In this document: in pieces, positions 16,029 through 23,492 of the stretch
Layout of the letters: each line of letters opens with the position of its first letter
How positions within the stretch are numbered: the stretch's first letter is position 1
Assembly (NCBI GenBank): GCA_031552735.1
Contig: JAVBMF010000027.1
Span: 1 to 31,035, forward strand
Source: JAVBUY01 sp031552735
Lineage (GTDB): Bacteria; Bacillota; Clostridia; Christensenellales; Aristaeellaceae
DNA length: 31,035 nucleotides
Reading direction: 5' to 3'
The notes under the pieces: generated by a model
Database searches by the model: none
Told to the model about the DNA's origin: nothing
Seen by the model: the letters and a program-made list of their open reading frames with translations, nothing else
Program-made: the position numbers and the translations under genes

Positions 16029-16723
16029 ACAATCTCCTCCATTGCCAAGGGCTGTTCGTTGACCTCTACGCTGGCGATATGCCCGTTCTTCATGCGGATG
16101 ACGCGCTGCGCCGCCGGGACGATCGCCGCGTTGTGCGTGATGACCATCACGGTCTTATTCATGTCGCGCCCGACCTCGCGCAGCAGCATCAGCACCATGC
16201 GCCCGGTTTCGGAATCCAGCGCGCCGGTGGGCTCGTCACAGAGCAGCAGCGCCGGGTTCTTGCACAGCGCGCGCGCGATGGCGACGCGCTGCTGCTCGCC
16301 GCCGGAGAGCTGCGCGGGGAAGTTGTGCATGCGGTCGGCCAGCCCGACGCGCTCCAGTGTTTCGCGCGGGTCCAGCGGCTGCTTGCACACCTGCTGCGCC
16401 AGCTCCACGTTTTCCAGCGCGGTCAGGTTGGGCATCAGGTTATAGAATTGGAACACAAACCCCACGTCGTGGCGGCGGTACTGCGTCAGCTCGCGGTCGT
16501 TCAGCGGCACGATGTCGCGCCCGCCGACCAAGATTTGCCCGCTGGTGGCGCGGTCCATGCCGCCCAGCAGGTTCAGCACCGTGGTCTTGCCCGCGCCGCT
16601 GGGCCCCAGCACCACCGCAAACTCGCCCGCCTCAATCGAGAAGCTGACGTGATCCACCGCGTGGATCGCCATCTCCCCGATCTGGTAGGATTTGCAGATT
16701 TCCTTCATCTCTATGTTGGCCAC
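16022..16723 (-). CDS. ABC transporter ATP-binding protein (MacB/LolD type)
   Basis: 233 aa from GTG 16723, with AGGAGGA upstream. Walker A GPSGAGKTT at residues 40-48, Q-loop in FVFQFYNLMPNLTALENVE, signature LSGGEQQR near residue 140, Walker B LLLCDEPTGALD, H-loop ITHN. The FYNLMPNLTALENV and CDEPTGALD wording is typical of the MacB/LolD/FtsE-like family that pairs with FtsX-type permeases. It energises the permease encoded immediately downstream, whose start overlaps its stop. Its ribosome-binding site overlaps the tetR stop codon, so all four genes are tightly linked. Confidence 0.95.
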   Translation of the reverse strand: MANIEMKEICKSYQIGEMAIHAVDHVSFSIEAGEFAVVLGPSGAGKTTVLNLLGGMDRATSGQILVGGRDIVPLNDRELTQYRRHDVGFVFQFYNLMPNLTALENVELAQQVCKQPLDPRETLERVGLADRMHNFPAQLSGGEQQRVAIARALCKNPALLLCDEPTGALDSETGRMVLMLLREVGRDMNKTVMVITHNAAIVPAAQRVIRMKNGHIASVEVNEQPLAMEEIVW

Positions 16724-16735
16724 GGGTGATTCCTC

Positions 16736-17338
16736 CTAATGTGATGGCGACTGTTCGCTCAAATCCACTTTGAGCAGCCGCCCGGTGAATTGCAGCACGA
16801 CCTCCAGCATCTCGTCGGCATTGGGCGCGCCGGGCATGGATTCCACCCCCACAAACCCGGACAGCAGGAAGCGCGCCATGTGCGCCGGATAGGGCGCGTC
16901 GAGCACGCCCTCGGCATTGCCCAGCGTCAGCACCTGCGCGGCGAACGGCTCCATCACGTCCATCACATGGTTGTGGATCATGGTGTGCATCTCGCTGGTC
17001 ATGCCCTTGACGCGGCGCGGGTAAAAGTGGTCGATCTCGTGCAAAAAGGCGGAAATGACCTGCACCAGATTCTGGATGCGCGTCAGCGGCGGCACGGTGT
17101 TGTCGCGCAGCTTGGCCGCCAGGTCGGACACACGCGCCTCGATAAACTGATCGGTCACCGCCAGCAGAATATCCTGCTTGCTGGAAAAATAGTAGTAGAA
17201 CAGCCCCTGCGCCACGCCGATGCGCCCAACGATGTCGCTGACCAGCGTCTGGTCATAGCCTTGCGTCAGGAACAGGTCGCGCGCGGCCTCGATAAGCTCC
17301 TGTCTGCGCTCCTCCGGCGGTTTGCTGATGCGGGACAT
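16736..17338 (-). CDS. TetR/AcrR family transcriptional regulator
   Basis: 200 aa. N-terminal helix-turn-helix of the TetR type (residues about 10-56: ELIEAARDLFLTQGYDQTLVSDIVGRIGVAQGLFYYYFSSKQDIL), followed by an all-helical ligand and dimerisation domain. ATG 17338 with AAGGAGG upstream. First gene of the operon TetR-ATPase-permease-adaptor, so it probably represses its own operon. A near-perfect 31-bp palindrome over the transcription start is the likely operator. The inducing ligand is not known; by analogy it would be a substrate of the transporter. Confidence 0.95.
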   Translation of the reverse strand: MSRISKPPEERRQELIEAARDLFLTQGYDQTLVSDIVGRIGVAQGLFYYYFSSKQDILLAVTDQFIEARVSDLAAKLRDNTVPPLTRIQNLVQVISAFLHEIDHFYPRRVKGMTSEMHTMIHNHVMDVMEPFAAQVLTLGNAEGVLDAPYPAHMARFLLSGFVGVESMPGAPNADEMLEVVLQFTGRLLKVDLSEQSPSH

Positions 17339-17396
17339 GTGTGCGCCTCCTTGGGGACGGCGGTTCGGGCGGTGCCTGCGAAAAACGGGGATTCGA

Positions 17397-17427
17397 TTGA
17401 CGGCAGTCAGTCACTGACTTGCGTCAA
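17397..17427. promoter_or_regulatory. 31-bp palindromic operator, probable TetR binding site
   Basis: Two 15-bp arms around one central base match except at two positions; the outer arms are TTGACG/CGTCAA and the core is GTCAGT-G-ACTGAC. It begins two bases downstream of the -10 box of the tetR operon and covers the expected start site, a position that would block initiation. Confidence 0.8.
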
Positions 17428-17429
17428 TC

Positions 17430-17457
17430 AGTATAGCATATACCCGTGCGTTGTCAA
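17430..17457 (-). promoter_or_regulatory. Promoter of the tetR-ABC operon
   Basis: Minus-strand -35 TTGACA (17452-17457), 16-bp spacer, -10 TATACT (17430-17435) preceded by TGC. Leader of about 85 nt to the tetR ATG. Confidence 0.85.
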
Positions 17458-17514
17458 GGCGGTTGGCGCATTTCTTATGCAAATTTCATCTTCCCGGCGG
17501 CGGCTTGCCACTTC

Positions 17515-17543
17515 TTTACTTTTCCACGCTAATATGCTAGTAT
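17515..17543 (+). promoter_or_regulatory. Promoter of ppa
   Basis: Plus-strand -35 TTTACT (17515-17520), 17-bp spacer and -10 TAGTAT (17538-17543) with TGC in front. About 34 bp from the -10 to the ribosome-binding site. Confidence 0.6.
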
Positions 17544-17583
17544 TTTCTGTATGGTTTTTTCAACAGCACACGCGGAGGTGCCC

Positions 17584-18135
17584 ATGAACATCTGGCATGA
17601 CGTCCAAGCATCGCGCATCACCCCCACCGACTTTCTGGCGGTGATCGAAATCCAAAAGGGCGCGAAGAACAAGTACGAAATGGACAAGGAAACCGGCCTT
17701 TTGCGGCTGGACCGCATCCTGCATACCTCCACGGTGTATCCGGCCAACTATGGCTTTATCCCGCGCACCTATGCCGACGACAAGGATCCGCTGGACGTGC
17801 TGGTGCTCTGCTCCGAGCCGATCATCCCCATGACGCTGGTGCGCTGCTACCCCATCGGCGCGCTGAAGATGATCGACGGCACCGAGGCCGACGAGAAGAT
17901 CATCGCCATCCCGTTTGGCGATCCGACGTACAACTGCTACCGCGACATTCAGGCGCTGCCGCACCACATCCTCGACGAGATGATGCACTTCTTTGAGGTG
18001 TACAAGACGCTGGAGCACAAGACCACCGCCGTGAAGGAAATGTGCGGCCATGAGGAAGCGACCGACATCCTGCGCCGCTCCATGCAGATGTATGTGGATG
18101 ACATCCTGCCGACGCTGGCGGGCGATGAAGCATAA
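17584..18135 (+). CDS. ppa: Inorganic pyrophosphatase (family I)
   Basis: 183 aa from the ATG at 17584, with GGAGG five bases upstream. Family I features: IEIQKGAKNKYEMDKETGLLRLDR, YPANYGFIPRTYADDKDPLDVLVL carrying the metal-binding aspartates (usual signature DxDPxD), and FGDPTYNCYRDI. It hydrolyses pyrophosphate to two phosphates in the cytoplasm, pulling biosynthetic reactions forward. Many Clostridia use the family II enzyme, so a family I enzyme is of some interest. It is followed 13 bp later by the ROK kinase and probably shares its transcript. Confidence 0.95.
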   Translation: MNIWHDVQASRITPTDFLAVIEIQKGAKNKYEMDKETGLLRLDRILHTSTVYPANYGFIPRTYADDKDPLDVLVLCSEPIIPMTLVRCYPIGALKMIDGTEADEKIIAIPFGDPTYNCYRDIQALPHHILDEMMHFFEVYKTLEHKTTAVKEMCGHEEATDILRRSMQMYVDDILPTLAGDEA

Positions 18136-18148
18136 AGGAGGTCTTGCC

Positions 18149-19024
18149 ATGAAGCTGGGCGGTTTGGAGGCTGGCGGCACCAAAATGGTGTGCCTGATCG
18201 GCGACGAACAGGGGCATATCTTCGAGCGCGAAACCTTCCCCACGCTGACGCCCGACGAGACCCTGCCCCGGCTGATCGCGTTTTTTCAGGGCAAGGGCAT
18301 CGACGCGCTGGGCATCGGCAGCTTTGGCCCCATCGGGCTGGATCGCGCCGACCCGCTGTATGGGCACATCACCAGCACGCCCAAGCTGGCCTGGCGCAAC
18401 TGCGACCTGTGCGGCATACTGGGCGGCGCGCTGAACGTGCCGATCGGCTTTGACACCGACGTGAACGCCGCCGCGCTGGCCGAGCTGACGCTGGGCGCCG
18501 CGCAGGGGCTGGATAGCTGCGTATACTTCACCGTGGGCACCGGCGTGGGCGGCGGTGTGGTGGTCGGCGGCCAGTTGGTGCACGGCATGCTGCACCCGGA
18601 GGTCGGGCACATCCTGCTGGCCGCGCACCCCGACGACCCGACGCCCGACGGCTTCTGCCCGTATCACAAGGGCTGTCTGGAAGGGCTGGCCAACGGCCCG
18701 GCCATCGAGAAGCGCTGGGGCATCTCCGCGCGCGAGCTGCCGCCCGAGCACCCGGCCTGGGCGCTGGAAGCGCACTATCTGGCGCAGGCGTGCATGTCGG
18801 TCATCCTGTCGATCAGCCCCAAGCGCATTGTGCTGGGCGGCGGCGTGATGCACCAGCTGCACCTGGTCCCGATGATCCGGCAGGAGACGCTGCGCCTGCT
18901 GAACGGCTATGTGCAGCACCCGACCGTGCTGGCGCACATCGACACCTACATCGTGCCGCCGGGGCTGGGCGACAATGCCGGGGGCATCGGCTCGCTGCTG
19001 CTGGGCCATCGCGCGCTGGACTGA
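18149..19024 (+). CDS. scrK: ROK family fructokinase
   Basis: 291 aa from the ATG at 18149, with AAAGGAGG six to eight bases upstream. N-terminal phosphate-binding loop LGGLEAGGTKMVC, substrate and catalytic region FDTDVNAAALAE, and VGTGVGGGVVVGGQLVHG. The zinc-site segment HPEVGHI ... GFCPYHKGCLEG has the H/C/H/C pattern of the Bacillus-type fructokinases within the ROK family, which have GGIEAGGTK at the N-terminus. Expected reaction: ATP-dependent phosphorylation of fructose to fructose-6-phosphate in the cytoplasm. No sugar transporter or hydrolase is adjacent, so the sugar source is not evident. Confidence 0.88.
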   Translation: MKLGGLEAGGTKMVCLIGDEQGHIFERETFPTLTPDETLPRLIAFFQGKGIDALGIGSFGPIGLDRADPLYGHITSTPKLAWRNCDLCGILGGALNVPIGFDTDVNAAALAELTLGAAQGLDSCVYFTVGTGVGGGVVVGGQLVHGMLHPEVGHILLAAHPDDPTPDGFCPYHKGCLEGLANGPAIEKRWGISARELPPEHPAWALEAHYLAQACMSVILSISPKRIVLGGGVMHQLHLVPMIRQETLRLLNGYVQHPTVLAHIDTYIVPPGLGDNAGGIGSLLLGHRALD

Positions 19025-19087
19025 CCGCGGAGCAACCCTCCGCTTGCTATAGCCGCTTGTACCAAGGACGAGAAAGGATGGATTCCC

Positions 19088-19816
19088 ATGAGCGAGAACA
19101 CCAAGAAACCCACCACCGCCAAAAAGCCTGCCGCCACCAAGGCCACCGAGGCGAAGGCCGCCGTGAAAAAGACCGCCGCGAAGGTCGCCGACCAAGTGAC
19201 CGACACCGTAGAGGTCGCCGCCGCCGCCGTGGCACAGACAGCCGCCGATGTCGGGGAAACCGTCGCGACCGCCGCGAAGGACGCGAAGGATACCACCGAA
19301 AAATATTTGAAGGGCCGCAACTGGGCGCGCCTGTGGTCGTCGCTGCTGGTGCTGGGCATCGGCCTGATCCTCTGCTGCTGGCCGGGGCTGGTCGCCGGGA
19401 CGCTGGTCACCATCGTGGGCATCGTCATCCTGACCGCCGGTGTGATGCGCATCTATAACTTCTGCTCCGATTCCATCCTGTCCACCGGCTGGGATCTGGC
19501 CATCGGCATCCTGGACGTGCTGGCCGGTGTCTGCCTGATCATGCAGCCCATCCTGTTCTCCAACATCATGGTCGGCGCGCTGATCGCCTACTACGCGATG
19601 CTGTCGGGCATCACGCACTGCTACTACGCCATTGCCGAGCGCAAGGTGTACAAGTACTGGTGGGTGGCGCTGATCCTGAGCATCCTGGTGGTCGCGATGG
19701 GCGTGTGCATGGCGTTCTTCCCCGCCGCCGTGGCGTTCATGGCGGGCTGGACCATCGGCATCGTGGTGGTGCTGCTGGGGCTGGCGGGCATCGTCAACTT
19801 CTTCCGGCACAAATAA
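19088..19816 (+). CDS. DUF308/HdeD-like membrane protein with Lys/Ala-rich N-terminal domain
   Basis: 242 aa. Residues 1-75 are a low-complexity stretch rich in Ala, Lys, Thr and Val (TAKKPAATKATEAKAAVKK, then a long AAAAVAQTAADV-type amphipathic helix) reminiscent of histone H1-like or apolipoprotein-like repeats. From residue about 80 there are six transmembrane helices in three pairs, the DUF308/HdeD arrangement (WSSLLVLGIGLILCCWPG, LVTIVGIVILTAGVMRIY, ILDVLAGVCLIMQPILF, and so on). HdeD relatives are linked to acid or envelope stress, function not established. The start has GAAAGGATGG upstream. It is 63 bp after the kinase gene; the terminator follows about 200 bp later, beyond a repeat. 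Confidence 0.8.
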   Translation: MSENTKKPTTAKKPAATKATEAKAAVKKTAAKVADQVTDTVEVAAAAVAQTAADVGETVATAAKDAKDTTEKYLKGRNWARLWSSLLVLGIGLILCCWPGLVAGTLVTIVGIVILTAGVMRIYNFCSDSILSTGWDLAIGILDVLAGVCLIMQPILFSNIMVGALIAYYAMLSGITHCYYAIAERKVYKYWWVALILSILVVAMGVCMAFFPAAVAFMAGWTIGIVVVLLGLAGIVNFFRHK

Positions 19817-19828
19817 ACGCTGTTCGCT

Positions 19829-19973
19829 CGAACAAAATGCATGCTGCCTTTTGTTCGGTTGCACGGCTTGCGCCGTGACTCGTTTTGCAGGTGCGTTTTC
19901 CGATCGGAAAACTCCCCGCCCGCGCAGCAAAGCTGCGCGATACGATTCCATATGAAGGGGGCACAGCCCCTTC
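19829..19973 (-). repeat. Multi-hairpin extragenic repeat, inverted copy 3
   Basis: Five hairpins in a row: CGAACAAAA/TTTTGTTCG (19829-19857), CACGGC/GCCGTG (19862-19877), the perfect palindrome GTTTTCCGATCGGAAAAC (19895-19912), GCGCAGC-AAA-GCTGCGC (19922-19938), GAAGGGG/CCCCTTC (19954-19973). Read on the minus strand it follows the same order as the copies at 12.2-12.5 kb. It fills the gap between the DUF308 gene and its terminator. Confidence 0.75.
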
Positions 19974-20013
19974 ATACATCCCCAGGACGAGAAAATCTAC
20001 TCTGTTGTGCACC

Positions 20014-20041
20014 AAAAAGGATGCTTCGGCATCCTTTTTTT
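20014..20041 (+). terminator. Intrinsic terminator downstream of the DUF308 gene
   Basis: Perfect eleven-base-pair stem AAAAAGGATGC/GCATCCTTTTT with a stable TTCG loop, ending in a run of seven to eight Ts. Confidence 0.92.
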
Positions 20042-20049
20042 GCTATAAT
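20041..20049 (+). promoter_or_regulatory. Extended -10 promoter of the DUF6273-like gene
   Basis: TGCTATAAT directly after the terminator T-run. No good -35 is visible; the -35 position falls in the terminator hairpin. Confidence 0.6.
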
Positions 20050-20075
20050 GCAGGCAGAAGATGGGAGGGATGGTC

Positions 20076-20828
20076 ATGACCCGCGCCAACCGCATCGCTG
20101 GCCTGCTAATCATCGTCGCGCTGTGCTGCGCATGCGCTTTGTGTGCCCATGCCGATGGCGTCGCCGCCGACATCACCGGCTGGGATGAAACCCGGGGGTA
20201 TACCTATGTCGCCTTTGGCCGCGCCGTGCAGGACGCCGGGGTGGAGCCGATCCACTGGCGCGTGCTGACCGTCAAGAACGACCGCGCGCTGCTACTGGCG
20301 GACAAAATCCTCGACTGCCTGCCCTTTGACTACGAGGACAACGACTGGGACTACAGCCAGCTCAAGCGGCACCTGAACAATGCCTTCTATCACGACGCGT
20401 TCACCCTCGCCGAGCAGGCCGCCGTCGTGCCCAACCCCGGTTCCGGCGCGGTGCTGATCCCCGTGCGCGCCGAGCTGACCAACCCGCTGTACGGCTTTGC
20501 GCGCGGCTTTGATACCAAGGACGCGAACCGCATCGCCTATGGCACCACCTATGCGCTGGGCAACAATCTGTGGCAGGCGGGCGACGGCGCGGCCACGTAC
20601 TTTACCCGCACACAGGGCAGCAGCAAAAAAAGCCCCACCGTGGACATGGTGCGCGCCAATGGCAGCATCGGCTCGGCCAACGTGGCGCGCGACAACGTCG
20701 GCGTGCGCCCGATGATCTGGCTGGACTTGGCCGCGCTGACCGGCGTCACCTGGCAGGGCGAGGGCACGGCGGATGCGCCGTACACGGTCGAGGGGCTGGG
20801 CAACAACCCGGAGGGTGGGCAAGGCTGA
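20076..20828 (+). CDS. Secreted protein with DUF6273-like domain
   Basis: 250 aa from the ATG at 20076, six bases after GGGAGGG; an ATG at 20070 is too close to that site. A signal peptide (IAGLLIIVALCCACALCAHA-DG) precedes one domain: YVAFGRAVQDAG..PIHWRVLTVKNDRALLLADKILD, then WDYSQLKRHLNNAFYHDAF, and near the end ARDNVGVRPMIWLDL. This order (FGR, WRVL, ALLL, LR..LN..FY, VRP..W) is that of DUF6273, common in secreted Clostridia proteins and reminiscent of FGE/C-type-lectin-like folds. Role unknown. Its stop is 13 bp from the stop of the convergent binding-protein gene, with no terminator between. Confidence 0.7.
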   Translation: MTRANRIAGLLIIVALCCACALCAHADGVAADITGWDETRGYTYVAFGRAVQDAGVEPIHWRVLTVKNDRALLLADKILDCLPFDYEDNDWDYSQLKRHLNNAFYHDAFTLAEQAAVVPNPGSGAVLIPVRAELTNPLYGFARGFDTKDANRIAYGTTYALGNNLWQAGDGAATYFTRTQGSSKKSPTVDMVRANGSIGSANVARDNVGVRPMIWLDLAALTGVTWQGEGTADAPYTVEGLGNNPEGGQG

Positions 20829-20841
20829 TGCGACGCGCGGC

Positions 20842-21774
20842 TCACTTGTCCGCGTCCAAAAACAGATCGGGGTAGGCAAGCCGCGCCAAGTCCTGCACGC
20901 TGCGCGCAATGTACTGCGACGCACTGAGCCGCAGCGGATAGACGCTGCGGTTTCTGATGGCCGTGACGGTGGAAACGTCCGGATTGTCCAGCAGATGCGC
21001 AACGGTTTTCGCCACATACGCGTCGCCCGCTTCGTATAGGGAGCCGTCGGTATCCAGCGCATACGGATCCACCGTGATCAGGTCGGGGTTCCACCGCACC
21101 AACAGCGCGTCGTTCATGTCCATATAGTCCGTATCATTCCCGCTGGCCAGGGCGACCCCGGCGGCACGCGCGATGACGGAAAAGTTGTTGGGTCTGTAGC
21201 AGTCCGGATCGCTGTGCGCAAAATGCGTGACGTACACGCGCCTTTGCGCCGGAATGGCCGCGACGGTTTCCGCGATGCTCGCAAGCTCGGCCTGCAACTC
21301 CGCCGCCATGTGGGCGGCTTTTTCTGGCGCGCCAACTTCCTCGCCCAGCTGGATCAGCGTGCGCTGAATGTCCGCCACGGATTGCGGCTGGCGAAGAAAC
21401 AGCAGCGGAATACCGGCCTGTTGCAGCGCGGGCGACCGCTCCGCAAAGTCTTGACGCAGGAAATCGCTGAGCACAATCAAATCGGGATCGAGCGCGAGGA
21501 TCGCCTCATCGCTGGACGTGCCCCAATCGCTGCCCGGGATATGCTCTGTCAGCGCCATGGTCGGAGAGTACCCCGCGCCGTTTGCGTCATACGCGTGCCC
21601 CACATAGACGATGCGTTCCGGGCCGATCATGTCCAGCAGCATTTCCTCGGCAAACAGCGGAAAGACGACGATGCGCTGCGGCGCATCCCCGGCGGCATGC
21701 GCGTGACCGCCGACGCACAGGCAGACGGCCAGCACAAGGGCGGCGGCGGCAGACAAAGTGTCTGGTTTGCGCAC
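20842..21774 (-). CDS. ABC-type substrate-binding protein, iron-siderophore/cobalamin (BtuF/FepB) family, no transporter nearby
   Basis: 310 aa from the GTG at 21774, preceded by GGGGGAGGG, giving a proper signal peptide (LSAAAALVLAVCLCVGGHAHA). The fold is that of PF01497-type metal-chelate binding proteins: QRIVVFPLFAEEMLLDMIGPERIVYVG at the start, then ILALDPDLIVLSDF, LQQAGIPLLFL, a long linker helix, and the second lobe with WNPDLITVDPYAL. No lipobox cysteine fits the consensus at the cleavage site, odd for a Gram-positive binding protein, and no permease or ATPase lies beside it. It may feed a transporter encoded elsewhere, or act as a secreted metal or cofactor scavenger. Confidence 0.82.
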   Translation of the reverse strand: MRKPDTLSAAAALVLAVCLCVGGHAHAAGDAPQRIVVFPLFAEEMLLDMIGPERIVYVGHAYDANGAGYSPTMALTEHIPGSDWGTSSDEAILALDPDLIVLSDFLRQDFAERSPALQQAGIPLLFLRQPQSVADIQRTLIQLGEEVGAPEKAAHMAAELQAELASIAETVAAIPAQRRVYVTHFAHSDPDCYRPNNFSVIARAAGVALASGNDTDYMDMNDALLVRWNPDLITVDPYALDTDGSLYEAGDAYVAKTVAHLLDNPDVSTVTAIRNRSVYPLRLSASQYIARSVQDLARLAYPDLFLDADK

Positions 21775-21805
21775 TGGATATTCCCTCCCCCGCTTCAGTG
21801 TTTCC

Positions 21806-21834
21806 ATTGTACGCCAGATCGCACCGGCGCGCAA
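21806..21834 (-). promoter_or_regulatory. Promoter of the substrate-binding protein gene
   Basis: Minus-strand -35 TTGCGC (21829-21834), 17-bp spacer, -10 TACAAT (21806-21811). The start of transcription would be about 25 nt before the GTG start. Confidence 0.6.
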
Positions 21835-21844
21835 GATTGCCCGC

Positions 21845-21873
21845 TTGACAAAACCGTGTTGCCTGTCCATACT
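21845..21873 (+). promoter_or_regulatory. Promoter of the MATE gene
   Basis: Plus-strand -35 TTGACA (21845-21850), 17-bp spacer, -10 CATACT (21868-21873). It runs divergently from the binding-protein promoter, the two -35 boxes being about 10 bp apart. Confidence 0.75.
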
Positions 21874-21921
21874 ATTGCTTTGCGACCCAATCGCAGATTT
21901 ACACAAGAGGACGTGATCCGT

Positions 21922-23337
21922 ATGCAGCGCGCAAAGCCTGCCAACAACTATACGCGCATGGCGTTAGAGCCCATCCCCAAGGTCATCCTGACCATGGCGG
22001 TGCCCACCATCCTGGCCATGCTGGTGCAGTCGGTCTACAGCATGGCGGACACCTACTTTGTCGGCCAGCTCAAGCCGGAACTGCTGGCTACGCAGTCCAC
22101 CGCGGCGGTGACGCTGGTCGGCCCGCTGTTCATCCTGATCCAAGCCATCGGGCTGGCGCTGGGCATGGGCGGCAGCAGCTATCTGTCGCGGCTTTTGGGG
22201 CGCGGCGACCGCGAAAGCGCCGACAATGTGCTGGCCACCTGCTTTTACACCGCCGCGCTGCTGGGCGTGGGGATGATGCTGCTGGGCGAGGCGTTCATGC
22301 AGCCGCTGATGCGCCTGATGGGCGCCACCGACGAACTGGTGCCGCTGGCCAGCCAGTACGCGTCGGTGCTGCTGATTGGCGCGCCGATCATGTGCTGCTG
22401 CTTTGTGATGAACAACGGCCTGCGCGCCGAGGGCAGCGTGATTTTCTCCACGATTGGCATCACGTCGGGCGCGCTGCTCAATATCGTGCTGGACCCGATC
22501 TGCATCTTCACCTTTGGCTGGGGCGTCAAGGGCGCGGCCATCGCCACGGTGTTCAGCCAACTGGTCAGCATGCTCATCCTGCTGTCCTTCTATGTGTTCA
22601 AAAAAAGCGCGCTGTCGCTGCACCCGCGCTACTTTATGCCCAAGGCCGACATCTACAGCCAGGTGCTGCGCATCGGCGTGCCCACGTTCATGCGCAATGT
22701 GCTGGGCTCGCTGTCCGCGCTGCTGATCAACCACGTCGCCATCGGCTTTGGCCAGGTGGTGCTGGCCGGGATGGGCGTGGTCGGCCGGTTTAGCTGGGTG
22801 GTGTTCTCGGTGCTGCTGGGCTTCGCGATGGCGTACATGCCGGTGGCGGGCTACAACTATGGCGCGCGCCGCTACACCCGCGTGCGCGAGGCGTTCACCT
22901 TCTCGCGCATTGTGTGTGTGTCGTTCATGTCGGTCAGCGCCGTGCTGATCCTGCTGTTCGCCGACCCGATCGCGCACATGCTGCACAGCGATGTCGCCGT
23001 CGCCGACTTTGCCACGCGCGTGCTGCGCGCGCAGGCGCTCACCTTCCCGCTGATCGCGTGGGGCGTGCTGACCAACATGCTATTTGAGGCGCTGGGGCAC
23101 GCGCTGCCTGCCACCATCCTCAGTCTGGGGCGTCAGGGGCTGTTCCTGATGCTAAGCGTCGCGGTGCTGCCGCCGCTGTTCGGGCTGGGCGGGCTGGTGT
23201 TCTCGCAGCCGGTGGCCGACCTGCTGTTCTTCCTGCTGGCGCTGCCGATGTCGCTGTCGATCACGCGCAAGTTAAAGCGCATGCAGGACGACCCGGTGCC
23301 GCTGGACAGCGTGCCCGAGCCGGTGCTGGCGGAATAG
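21922..23337 (+). CDS. MATE family efflux transporter
   Basis: 471 aa from the ATG at 21922 (MQRAKPANNYTRMALEPIPKVI), with AAGAGGA upstream. Twelve predicted transmembrane helices in two halves. Typical MATE wording is MAVPTILAMLVQSVYSMADTYFVGQL in helix 1 and GMGGSSYLSRLLGRGD in the first loop, with the duplicated half starting at VLRIGVPTFMRNVLGSLSALL and PVAGYNYGARRYTRVREAF. MATE proteins export drugs or metabolites using sodium or proton gradients. Substrate unknown. Its own promoter precedes it and a terminator follows 13 bp after the stop. Confidence 0.95.
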   Translation: MQRAKPANNYTRMALEPIPKVILTMAVPTILAMLVQSVYSMADTYFVGQLKPELLATQSTAAVTLVGPLFILIQAIGLALGMGGSSYLSRLLGRGDRESADNVLATCFYTAALLGVGMMLLGEAFMQPLMRLMGATDELVPLASQYASVLLIGAPIMCCCFVMNNGLRAEGSVIFSTIGITSGALLNIVLDPICIFTFGWGVKGAAIATVFSQLVSMLILLSFYVFKKSALSLHPRYFMPKADIYSQVLRIGVPTFMRNVLGSLSALLINHVAIGFGQVVLAGMGVVGRFSWVVFSVLLGFAMAYMPVAGYNYGARRYTRVREAFTFSRIVCVSFMSVSAVLILLFADPIAHMLHSDVAVADFATRVLRAQALTFPLIAWGVLTNMLFEALGHALPATILSLGRQGLFLMLSVAVLPPLFGLGGLVFSQPVADLLFFLLALPMSLSITRKLKRMQDDPVPLDSVPEPVLAE

Positions 23338-23350
23338 GGAGAAATCAAGA

Positions 23351-23374
23351 AAGCGCCCTAAGGGGCGCTTTTTT
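23351..23374 (+). terminator. Terminator of the MATE gene
   Basis: AAGCGCCC/GGGCGCTT stem of eight base pairs with loop TAAG and a run of six Ts. It marks the left edge of the accessory island. Confidence 0.92.
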
Positions 23375-23389
23375 GTTGCATGCTGTCTC

Positions 23390-23492
23390 GGTGCGATGGG
23401 ACGGTTCGCCTGCCGGTGTGGGTGCTTTCAGCACCTCGGCGGAAGTCTAGCAAAAGATGCAGTTGATGTCAAAGGACCGTCCCCGTGGCACC
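23390..23492 (-). repeat. Island inverted-end element, copy 1
   Basis: Ends GGTGCGATGGGACGGTTC (degenerate) and GGACCGTCCCCGTGGCACC are inverted relative to each other. The interior carries GGGTGCTTTCAGCACCTCGGCGGAA, a second hairpin. It covers the last seven codons of the membrane-protein gene at 23469-23939. Confidence 0.8.

Noticed and set aside
17900..19975. 691-codon minus-strand open frame
   Set aside because: Antisense to pyrophosphatase, fructokinase and the DUF308 gene, with low-complexity Gly/His/Gln/Asp composition and no ribosome-binding site.
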